From Trebouxia sp. TZW2008 (lineage: Eukaryota; Chlorophyta; Trebouxiophyceae; Trebouxiales; Trebouxiaceae): a DNA stretch of 14,009 bases. Location: positions 1 to 14,009 of the forward strand of contig BDIU01000567.1 in assembly GCA_002118135.1 (NCBI GenBank), written 5' to 3'. The position numbers were made by a program, and so were the translations under genes. Positions 6,241-14,009 of the stretch are shown one piece after another (positions within the stretch are counted from its first letter, which is position 1; every line of letters starts with the position of its first letter). The notes under the pieces are model-generated. The model was not told the origin of the DNA and ran no database searches. It saw nothing but the letters and a program-made list of their open reading frames with translations.

Positions 6241-8105
6241 ATGACGCTTCTGGAGGATCTCTGGGGTGACTGGTCCATCAGCTTGATCTGCTCTCTCGTT
6301 GCGTTATCGATTCCGCTGCTGTATTTGTTTGCCAAGCGCACTACCAAAGCGCCGATCTTCCTGGATCCAAACGAATTTAAATCGCTGCCATTGATCGAGA
6401 AAAAGGTCCTTAGCTACAACACAAGGCTGTTCAGGTAATCGTGTCGGATGTCATCTCGATCATCACGGCTGCTCGTATAACCCCAAGCATTTGAATCCCT
6501 GCAGGTTCGGCCTGCCAACGAAACACACATTGCTCGGGCTTCCGATCGGGCAACATATCACCTTCAAAGCAAAAGATGCAGAAGGCAAAGACTTTTTCCG
6601 TCCTTACACCCCCATGACTGATGATGACACTCCAGGCCACGTGGACTTCGTGATCAAAGTTTATTCTGAGGGCAAAATGTCACAGCATCTTGACAAAATG
6701 GAGATCGGCCAGACCCTGCTGTTCAAAGGACCTAAAGGGCGTTACAAATATGAACAAGGCAGTGTGAAATCGATAGGTTAGTTGCACTGGTCACAAGCTG
6801 TTGCCACCTAGTGCAATATGCACTTCATCAATCTTGCAGAATGTAGCTTGTGTTCATGCATGCATGTATCTATAAGCATGACTCCCAAAGACTGCTTGGT
6901 AGTGACTATAGCACAGTCAGGTCACGTGGCGCTAAACATTCAACAATCCTATGTGGTGTTGCGCCCAGCTGATAAGACCCCAATCACGCTGCTGTCTGCA
7001 AATGCGCCAACAGTTGACATCACGCTTGACTCTGAAGGATCCTTTGTGCTGTTGCAGGAATGTTAGCAGGTGGAACTGGTGTAACGCCCATGTATCAAGT
7101 TGCCAATGCAATCCTGAAGAATCCTGCTGACAAGATCCCAATCACGCTGCTGTTTGCAAATGTTGCAGCAGATGATATACTCATACAAGAAGAACTCACA
7201 AATTTGCAAGCGTTGTCGCCTCAGTTCAAGGTATGCCAGCGCCATTTTCTGTCAGCATAGTTGACTGGATTTAAATTGCCGTTGCTACAGGATGCAACAG
7301 CATGTATGTTATAAGCCTCTACCAAACGCAACAACATGTGTACTGAAAGACTCACCAATCTTGTCTCAAGATGCAGCTTGCTTTTCTGTCACCATGGCAG
7401 ACTGCGCTTTAAAGTTTGATTTGCTTGAAGTTGCCTACATGCCATGACTTGAAGCCTTCCGACAGTTCCTGAATGCCTGGGTGACATGTAGTTGTTGTAC
7501 GTCACACGGGCTTTTGACCCAACATGTGACTGAGGCAGCTGTTGCTGGTACGTGCAGCACGCTGCAAATTGTCCATTGTGCGTTGACCTGTTTACAGCGC
7601 AGCCAACAGACGTCTCCGGCTTCATATCGAGTCGTTTTTAACATCCTTGTAGGTGCATTTTGTGCTCAATAGTCCACCACAGGGCTGAACAGGCGCTTCA
7701 AGCTTTATGTCAAGTGATCGTGTCGAAGGACAGTGTCCTGTCTCATCAAAGATTCAATCAGTACACATTGTTTTGCAGGTGCATTATGTGCTGAACAACC
7801 CACCAAAGGGGTGGACAGGCGCCTCAGGCTTCATAACTAGTGATCTCATTCAAGCACACTTGCCTGTAACATCAAGATATTAGTCATTACTTATTGTCTT
7901 GCAGGTGCATTATGTGCTGAACAATCCACCAAAGGGGTGGACAGGCGCCTCAGGCTTCATATCTAGTGATCTCATCAAAGCACACTTGCCAGCGCCTGGT
8001 GATGGGATCAAGATCTTGCGCTGTGGGCCATTGCCCATGAACAAGGCCATGAAAGCGCATTTAGATGCTTTAGGCTACACTGCAGACATGCAGTTTGAGT
8101 TCTGA
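6241..8105 (+). CDS. CBR1: NADH-cytochrome b5 reductase, 4 exons, 279 aa
   Basis: Exons: 6241-6434, 6505-6776, 7058-7230, 7905-8105; GT-AG and in phase throughout. The flavoenzyme passes electrons from NADH to cytochrome b5 for lipid desaturation and related reactions, at the ER or mitochondrial outer membrane. Residues of about 9-31 form an N-terminal anchor ([20 protein letters not shown]). The FAD motif RPYTP is at 97-101, GPKGRYKY precedes the domain junction, the NADH-binding GGTGVTP is at 160-166, and the C-terminal CGPLPM at 253-258 is the usual CGPPPM with one Pro changed to Leu. The protein ends MQFEF, as in plant CBR1. ATG 6241 is the first ATG after an in-frame stop at 6127. Introns 2 and 3 and the 3' flank contain partial exon copies. 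TGTAA lies at 8257-8261, about 150 bases after the stop. Confidence 0.95.
6962..7040 (+). repeat. Decayed partial copy of reductase exon 3 (in intron 2)
   Basis: CAGCTGATAAGACCCC, AATCACGCTGCTGT and TGCAAATG match the middle of exon 3 (about 7123-7190), encoding [13 protein letters not shown] against [13 protein letters not shown]. Similarity then fades. The copy lies about 160 bases upstream of its parent and lacks the GGTGVTP region. Confidence 0.75.
7628..7904 (+). repeat. Two tandem copies of reductase exon 4 start (in intron 3), 126-bp period
   Basis: Exon-like starts lie at 7653, 7779 and 7905 (the real exon), exactly 126 bases apart, each preceded by an acceptor (TTGTAG or TTGCAG). 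The copies include about 35 bases of intron end and about 87 bases of exon. The first has an in-frame TGA after PPQG. The second, 7779-7865, is open and encodes [14 protein letters not shown] and the rest with only T/S and K/Q changes; it is followed by a donor-like GTAACA, and read-through hits TAG at 7881-7883. Confidence 0.9.
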
Positions 8106-8132
8106 ATGGTCATTGACATCTTAGAGGCTACA

Positions 8133-8261
8133 ATGGTGCGTATCGAGGATGTTTGCTATAGTCCAAAAGCTATTTCACCCATGAACAAAGCCATGAAGGC
8201 ACATTTAGATGCTTTGGGCTACACTGCAGACATGCAATTTGATTTCTGCAAGTTAATGTAA
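8133..8261 (+). pseudogene. Duplicated reductase C-terminal tail, 42-codon open frame
   Basis: Positions 8178-8249 match 8034-8105, the last 24 codons of the reductase, at 65 of 72 bases. All seven differences are at third codon positions: five are silent, one is Glu to Asp, and the last turns the stop TGA into TGC (Cys). The frame then runs CKLM to TAA at 8259-8261 and is open back to an ATG at 8133. Upstream of 8178 there is no similarity to the reductase. It could be a remnant of a second gene copy, an alternative last exon, or a product of gene conversion. Confidence 0.75.
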
Positions 8262-9212
8262 GTGCACCTGCATGCTGTGGGCTACAGTTGAGAGATGCAA
8301 TCTCTGCAGAGTTTTGACAGGACCTTGTCGGAAAGGCCAAGATACACTGAATGGACATTACTGTACTCGTATTCTTTGAATGTTGTGTGTGTCTTGGTAT
8401 ATGGGCCTTGTGCAGCTGTTAGACCTGATGTTCGTTGACTGCATTGCTTGAGTTTGCACTGGGTGCGTTGAACGTATGAACCCATGAGGGGAAAGGAGAG
8501 AATGCATCGTTAGACACCTTTCCTGATAGCTGAGCGTCCTGGCACAGCATGCAGACAACAGTTGTTTCACTTAATGATCTAGCCAGACAAGCAGCTCTAT
8601 AGCGGTAGCTAAGTAGCTATGACTCTTTCACATTGCAGTCATGCAGAATATCTTTGTGTACAGCAATGATTTAGTGCGCCAATGCTCCTGCGAGCCTGAA
8701 GGGGAGAAGAGTGAATCCTAGTGCCGTCCATGAAAATCGTGATCTCTTCACTTAGGAGGCCCTCTGCAGAGCGAGAGCTGATCTCCACGCACGGCCGCAT
8801 GATTTTGCACGGGCCTTTCAAGCTGCTGCTCGCACGCATTCAGCACTGATGTAAATCCAAACAGTCATGCTGAGATTGCCAGCATGACAGCCAAATTTCC
8901 AGAAGTTCGACTGTCAAACCCCTGGAGCCTAGTAAGCCTTTGCAAACACCACCAGCTAGGTACACACTGGTAAACAAAACAGCACAAAGCCGCCAACAGC
9001 ACAGCGTCACCCGCTCAGATGTCAGGTCTCAATTGATCTCAAATCAAATACATGAGTCAGACGCAACACCTCTGTTGACAGTTCCAGCAGCAACACAGCA
9101 GCATACTGACTTGAATTTCATTCATGTCACTAATGTCAGCCATTAGATGCGCTTTTGGATGAAGGTTGTGTTGCTGAGCCTTTTGACTCCTGGTTTTGCC
9201 CAATTTCTCTTT
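8262..9212. other. Intergenic region between convergent genes
   Basis: The reductase and the aminotransferase genes converge here. I recognise no gene. A CpG-richer patch at about 8690-8835 holds an open frame on the minus strand (8839-8639, containing GPCKIMRPCVEISS) that matches no family I know. No clear UGUAA signal for the aminotransferase was found, except TGTAA overlapping its stop codon. Confidence 0.45.
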
Positions 9213-9341
9213 CTTGACTCGCAGCTCTGACTGCAGGCTGCCTCTATAGACAGAGGTTTGTGTTATGACGCCTAAAAGCGTGGACTTTTGTTTCCTCCAC
9301 AGCTCTGACAATGTAACGTTCATAACCTCGAGCAGGAACCT
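9213..9341 (-). repeat. Partial copies of the aminotransferase 3' end
   Basis: The stop-codon region of exon 8 (plus-strand CAGCTCTGAC at 9396) recurs at 9300 and, shorter, at 9222. The better copy, about 9300-9341, encodes LLEVMNVTLSEL against [12 protein letters not shown], and its stop codon TAA has become TGG so the frame stays open for tens of codons. The 9222 copy keeps only TTCTTGACTCGCAGCTCTGAC, which includes bases from beyond the stop. Confidence 0.7.
9236..9296 (+). repeat. Dispersed repeat B, copy 2
   Basis: This is the second copy of the element at 3522-3583, in opposite orientation. It lies between the two tail copies of the aminotransferase gene, as if inserted into one of them. 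The shared core is GGCTGCCTCTATAGACAGAG and TGTTATGACGCCTA. Confidence 0.6.
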
Positions 9342-9392
9342 TTTCCATATATATCAGGCGTGGGATTTGCCAAGTTTTGTTGAGCTTCTTGA

Positions 9393-12300
9393 TTACAGCT
9401 CTGACAATGCAACATCCATGACCTCGAGCAAGAAATCTGCATCTTGCTGCGTGATACACATTGGCGGCTTGATTCTGAACACATTGCCAAGCAAACCGCC
9501 CTTTCCAATCAAGACTCCCATGTCTTTCATACGCTCAAACACTTGCAAGGTCTCTTCTTTTGCAGGTGCCTGCACGCATGTGAACATGACATCATACTAC
9601 TGATCATGACAATTTGTGTGATCAGGTGACATGTGACACAATGTACCACAAATAGCAGTCCCTGCAATGAGCCTTAATGGCAAATCAGGTGTCAAGGCAC
9701 TTTCTTGATGTGTGCATGACCATTTTTACTTTTTGTCGGTAGGATTTGACGGAAAAAAAATGGATTGGGTGGCTTCTGCATTGATCAAAAGCAATGCAAA
9801 GAAAGCACTGGTGTACCCCAGCAGTTGAAACTTGCAGAGACACAGGGGAACAGGGCCTGTCCACAAAGTACATGATCTGCTGAGCTATGCGGGTCTAGCT
9901 CACGTCATGCATGCAACAACATGTGTAATGGCACATTAAAATGGGTAACAATGCGATAGCAGCAGCAAAACCAGTCCAGACCAGGTGTCATGCAGTGTTA
10001 CCTTTGTTTCTCTGTCTCTGACTAGCTCCACTCCCAGCATGAGACCCTTGCCCCTCACATCCCCAATGATGCTATGCTTGTCCATAAGAGCCCTCAGCCC
10101 TTTCTCTATGTGTCCTCCTACCTGCAAAAAAGCCCCAAACACGGTTCAATTCTCAGCGGAGCCAAACAACACATGACTTGAAATGATGAGATCTGAATAC
10201 ATGATTTGGTCTGTTGTATGTCCAATGATGCTGTGCTTCTCCACTAGAGCCCTCAGCCCTTGGTCTATGTGCCCTCCTGCCTCCAAAAAGAGGAGCCAGA
10301 TAATCAAAGGTCAAATGATCAACCAACCAGTCTACTGAATGAATGCAGGAATGAAGTATTGAATGAAGGAAGGAAGGAATGAATGAATGCATGCCTGAAT
10401 GCACGAACGAACGAACGAACCAACGAATGAACGAACGCACGAATGAACGAGTGAGTGAATGAAAGAATGAGTGAGCAAGCGAGTGAATAAATGAACAATC
10501 TATTGTATGCATGAACAAATGCATGAATGAATGAATGCATGCATGCATGAATCAATCAAATGACTTGATGGCAGTCTATCACCAGACTTGAGTTGTGGAC
10601 CATCAGCCAGCCAACAGCTCATGAATTTAAACACTTTTTACACTCTATGAAACATTGAATCAATTGCAGCCTACCTTCAAGCTGTTAGCTTGTAGATCAT
10701 CTTCTTCAATTGCTTTCAAAACCGCCCGGCCTCCCGCTGAGCACACCGGATTGCCGCCAAAAGTGTTGAAATGCAGCCGCCAAGACATTGTCTGAGCAAT
10801 TTGCTCAGTTGTCACAACTGCTGCCAAAGGAAGTCCATTTCCTATTCCTTTGGCCATGGTCACAATATCTGGGATGACATTTTGGTTTTCAAAACCCCAG
10901 AATTTAGTACCCGTTCGCCCAAAACCGGTTTGAACTTCGTCAGCGATGCACACGCCGCCGGCTGCTCTAACATGCTGCAAACAGAAAGAGGAAGTCAGAC
11001 TGTTGTTGTGCTTACCATGACCCCTGTTGTTACGACATGCACTTATTGCACAGACAGCTTTGGACAGTTTGGGCCTCATCAGCAATACAAACGCCGCCGG
11101 CTGCTCCAACATGCTACAAACAGGGGACCAACATGAGTCTGAGATCATTGTGATCATGAATATCCACTATCTGCTTTATCACTTTAATTATTGATGGCAT
11201 TGTTGTTGTTGCTTTTACCGTTGTTCTTGGTATGATGAAGCTTTTTTTCATTGATAGATTTCCTTGGCTGCAAAAATGCAAAGTTAGAGACGAGATGCGA
11301 TGGCTGCTTTGACATGACATGCTGCAGTTAGAAACTGATTTCAAGTGAGGGAAGCTCATTGATATGACCATGCCGACAAAACTGATGATGATGACGATGA
11401 TGCATTTTGTCACTATTACTATGACTGTTGTTGATATTGTGATTGTTGTTTATTTGACCATTTGCACGAACAGATTTGCTAGGACATAAAAGGACGCAGA
11501 GCAACAGAAACTTTTGCGGCACGTCAGACATGCTGCAACCAGTAACATGCAATCAATTGAGGAAGCAATCTGCATTAACAGACTTGTTAGGCTACATAGC
11601 AGAAGAAGAGGACAAGCTTTGTCAGTCTGTTGAACATGCTGCAGACAAAACACTACTAAAAAGGAGTGCAAGATGGATATGAAATGCCAGGCATCTTCAA
11701 CATAGCATGACAGGTTTCAGCCTGCCTTATAGGTTTCAGCCAAGTAACCCTCAGCCAGGGGGGTCGCCCCCCCTACCCCCTGAATGGTCTCAGACAGGAA
11801 TCCGGCCACTTGGCCTGAGGTTGCGGTCTGGATGAGATCCCGTACATCTTCAGCATAGGCTGGGCCGTCATTTCCAAACCTGCCTCTGTATGGATCAGGG
11901 TTCAGTGCATGCTTCACTCCGCCACTCTGTATGCAGAAGAGGTGGGTCGCTTTAGTGATATGACAATTACAAATCATGACAACCCAGGTTTCCAGATTCA
12001 TTTTGTGCATGATGCTGCAGCACTACCCAATAAAAGGTTTTGGAGGACACACACCTAGCACATGTGCTGGAAAGTGTGACCTTTTATCATCATTTACCCA
12101 ATGTTAGCCCAATGTGCCTCTGTCAAGGGTTGAGTGCATGCTTGACAGGTGCTATGCATCAGCACACCCGGCAATTGCTCACTACTACTGCATATCTTGT
12201 ACAGTAATGCCTTGTTATAAAGGACACTTGATATAAGGACACTCTTGATGAGGACACTGCATCTGGGAACCAAGCACTGCATTCTGACTGCAGTGGGCCC

Positions 12301-13778
12301 TCTGTATAAGGACAATTCGCCGTAAGGACAAATTTCTTGGTGAACAAAGCAATCATTACAGAGACAGTCTACTGTATGAACATGGCAACACACAGTGCTG
12401 TGCCCCTGGGAACATGCAATGGGTCAACCTTACTGAGAAGACACTGTGCTCCCAGGTGCTGTGTCCCAACGCCCCCAGCACTCCACTACAGCTACTGCAT
12501 ATCCTGTCATGACGCTGTGCTTACGGTTTAGTGAATGAAGCTTACCGACGAGACATTGCATTTCCAGGTGCTCTGCCTCAGCACCCCTAGCAACTCCTCA
12601 CAGTAACGACATGTTCTGTAACAACATGATGACACACAGTGCCCCTTGGAACATGCGATGACATTGTAACCTTTTCTGTGATGAGCATGCAGTGGTTCAA
12701 ACTTACTGATGGGAGATTGTACTTCCAGGTGCTGTGACCCAGCACGCCCAGCAGGCCCTCACTAATTCCATGATAGCAATTCCTCAGGGCTATCAGGTCA
12801 TGATTGCCAGTATACAGCCGAGCCATCAAAATGGCCATGTCGTTTGCCTCGCTGCCAGAATTGACAAAGTATGCTACCTGCATAGTGATTGCCTGGTCAG
12901 CTTGAGTCACTTGAGACGCAGTTATGTCAGGAAGACTCACAGCAAGACGCAAGGAAATGCCTATGGGGATTAGCACCAGTCATTGAGCAAAGCCTCAGGT
13001 GAAAGACATTGCAGGGTCAACCGGCACACACTCAGATTTCACACAGTTGTTTCTCAGTTACTGAAGGAAAAAAAGGGTTCAGGACCTATGATAGGTGATG
13101 CAGTGAGAGGTGTTTGAGCGGCTTACATTGAGGTTGCCTGGAAGTTTGGCTGTGAGTTCCTGTGCGTACTCAGCGATCTCATTGTTCAAGTAGATGTTGG
13201 TGGTGTGCTGCAGCAAGTGATTCTGCCTGTCTACGGCTGCAACCACTTTAGGATGACAGTGACCCACACTGACGGTGACAATGCCGGCAAAAGCCTGCAG
13301 AAAAGCATGCAAATCAGGACACAAATTGATGTCTCCCAGGCTTGCACGAGGAAGACACTATCTTCATCCCGAAAATGGCCTCAGCAGGCACAGCATGCAG
13401 AAGGAGCTTCAACTTACGTCCAGATAGCGGCGACCCGTTTCGTCGTACAAGTACTGCATTTTGCCCTCCGTGATCATGATAGGGTTCTTGTACCAGGCGA
13501 GAATAGCTGCAATACGTCATTTCGCTTGAGTCGCGCTGGACTTCAGATCGTCGTTACGACAAAAGCAGTAACCGACCTGGGTTGAGGTGCTTTTTGCGAA
13601 GGTCGATGACATCCTGCTTTGACGGGCCGGTGTACTGTACAGGTTCATAGTCAAATGGCGGCAGTTGTGGCTGTGTTGTGTCCCTAGCAGCGAGCGATGC
13701 TAGAGTCCGCTGCTGTAGATCGGTCGGGTGGTCTTGTGCCCTGATCGCTCTCGCAAGCGCTTGTGTCACGGCGCGCAT
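9393..13778 (-). CDS. AGT2: Alanine-glyoxylate aminotransferase 2 type, mitochondrial, 8 exons, 475 aa
   Basis: Exons on the minus strand: 13778-13577, 13506-13418, 13294-13127, 12877-12707, 11926-11726, 10974-10675, 10121-10002, 9569-9393. All join in phase; intron 5 has a GC donor, the rest GT. This class-III PLP transaminase moves amino groups to glyoxylate or pyruvate in mitochondria. The Arg/Ala-rich start ([15 protein letters not shown]) fits a targeting peptide. Landmarks: [20 protein letters not shown], the PLP phosphate site [17 protein letters not shown], cofactor Asp in ADEVQTG (about 289), Schiff-base lysine in MAKGIGNG (about 319), FNTFGGNPV, and [15 protein letters not shown]. 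Length and order match the Arabidopsis AGT2 homologue (about 476 aa). The related PYD4 (beta-alanine) branch cannot be excluded. Introns 4, 5 and 6 hold partial copies of exons 4, 6 and 7. Confidence 0.93.
10221..10290 (-). repeat. Partial copy of aminotransferase exon 7 start (in intron 6)
   Basis: This matches 10063-10130, the exon 7 acceptor and first 60 or so coding bases. Reading as the exon it gives [20 protein letters not shown], against [20 protein letters not shown]. The acceptor AG is kept (TTTTTGGAG) though weaker than TTTTTTGCAG. Similarity stops after IIG. Confidence 0.88.
10336..10560. repeat. GAAT/GAAC tetranucleotide microsatellite
   Basis: About 225 bases of imperfect four-base repeats, mainly GAAT with runs of GAAC, GAAG and TGAG and several GCATGCATG steps. 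It lies in intron 6 of the aminotransferase gene. The long open frames here (runs of His, Ser, Phe) are artefacts of the repeat. Confidence 0.95.
11063..11127 (-). repeat. Partial copy of aminotransferase exon 6 start (in intron 5)
   Basis: It matches 10919-10988: the acceptor (TTTGTAG against TTTGCAG) plus CATGTTGGAGCAGCCGGCGG and the bases for GGVCIADE, after which it drifts. Weaker possible copies with a TGCAG-CATGT acceptor core lie near 11325, 11535 and 11640; the last reads [13 protein letters not shown] against [13 protein letters not shown], but these may be chance. Confidence 0.8.
11712..11741 (-). repeat. 19-bp tandem duplication across the exon 5 splice donor
   Basis: AGGTTTCAGCC occurs at 11712-11722 and 11731-11741, 19 bases apart, on either side of the end of exon 5. 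The donor GC (11725-11724) falls between the two copies. Reading on without splicing gives GCA GGC TGA, a stop, and no GT donor fits the frame. Confidence 0.8.
12130..12605 (-). repeat. Three partial copies of aminotransferase exon 4 end with donor (in intron 4)
   Basis: Copies of the exon 4 3' end lie at about 12545-12605, 12430-12495 and 12130-12195, all downstream of the real donor at 12706. CAGCACCTGG and the surrounding codons are recognisable in each. The two nearer copies keep a donor (GTAAGC at 12545, GTAAGG at 12434) at the same place as the real GTAAGT. Units also include intron sequence (ACTGCATATC, ACACACAGTG). The farthest unit is interrupted by MITE A copy 2. Confidence 0.85.
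12202..12374. mobile_element. MITE A, copy 2 (173 bp, in aminotransferase intron 4)
   Basis: It begins CAGTAATGCC and ends ACTG, flanked by TA at 12200-12201 and 12375-12376. Inside are AAGGACA repeats and the core CATTCTGACTGCAGTGGGCC shared with copy 1. A neighbouring repeat unit reads TTCTGTAACAACATGATGAC at 12614, where this unit has TCTTGTA, the element, then TATGAACATGGCAAC; the sister unit therefore shows the empty site. Confidence 0.75.
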
Positions 13779-14009
13779 CCTGCCTACAGCCTGGTTAGAC
13801 CTTAATGTTTTGCAGCGTCAGCGGCGCACAGCCAGCGGCAGGCCGGTTTTGTCGAGCGATCTTTGATCGCGCTCTGAGATTTGACTGTATGACTAAGGAT
13901 TACGAGCTTTCATTGTTTGCCCACAAAAAGTTGTTGCATTTGCAAAGTGGCTGCTTGCTTGCATCGGGTTGGTGTCAGCATGCCTCACGTGACGGATAGA
14001 GTGCCTGTC
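13779..14009 (-). promoter_or_regulatory. Upstream region of the aminotransferase gene
   Basis: No gene is seen. The palindrome TCACGTGA (G-box core CACGTG at 13986-13991) lies about 208 bases before the start codon. The first 100 bases upstream are CpG-rich. No TATA box is evident. Confidence 0.4.

Noticed and set aside
9936..10142. Minus-strand 68-codon frame as an independent small gene
   Set aside because: It is exon 7 of the aminotransferase extended into its introns.
10153..10555. Long minus-strand open frames rich in His, Ser, Phe and Ile
   Set aside because: They are translations of the GAAT/GAAC microsatellite inside an aminotransferase intron.
1..14009. CRISPR array, operon or bacterial defence system
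   Set aside because: The genes are spliced and eukaryotic; the repeats are diverged exon copies without spacers of constant length.

Overview
The window is nuclear DNA from a photosynthetic eukaryote, most likely a green alga. The evidence is three intron-rich protein genes with GT-AG (and one GC-AG) introns, a plant-type thylakoid lumen protein, plant-type versions of the other two enzymes, a 5S rRNA gene with green-lineage features, and candidate UGUAA poly(A) signals of the chlorophyte type. The sequence is rich in TGCA and poor in CpG overall. CpG-rich patches sit at the 5' ends of the three genes and in one further place, about 780-1150. The species cannot be named from this.

Layout. 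Positions 1-1616: no recognisable gene, but a possible terminal exon near 116, an exon-like block near 471-764, and an unrecognised 150-residue open frame at 1164-1616 behind a CpG-rich patch. Positions 1690-3100: a nested inverted repeat, a diverged 211-213-bp tandem repeat, a full-length 5S rRNA gene (2374-2493, +) and a tRNA-like sequence (3021-3094, -). Positions 3307-5938 (-): five-exon gene for thylakoid lumen protein TLP18.3 (TPM domain; photosystem II repair), 282 aa. Positions 5939-6240: compact divergent promoter with a CACGTG G-box. Positions 6241-8105 (+): four-exon NADH-cytochrome b5 reductase, 279 aa. Positions 9393-13778 (-): eight-exon mitochondrial alanine-glyoxylate aminotransferase 2 type gene, 475 aa. 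All three models splice cleanly in frame and reach the usual family length.

The unusual feature is shared by all three genes. Introns and 3' flanks contain diverged copies of small pieces of the neighbouring exon, usually centred on a splice site or on the stop codon. Nine exon ends are affected or involved in such local duplication: TLP18.3 exon 4 (six extra copies), reductase exons 3 and 4 and its C-terminal tail, and aminotransferase exons 4, 5, 6, 7 and 8. Some copies keep working-looking splice sites and open frames. One tail copy differs from its parent only at third codon positions. A 173-174-bp MITE with CAGT/ACTG ends and TA target sites occurs twice. One copy forms the 5' splice site of a TLP18.3 intron; the other interrupts one unit of an exon-copy array, where a sister unit preserves the empty site.

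The three protein genes act in different compartments (thylakoid lumen, ER or mitochondrial outer membrane, mitochondrial matrix) and do not look like a functional cluster. What they share is this mode of intron evolution.
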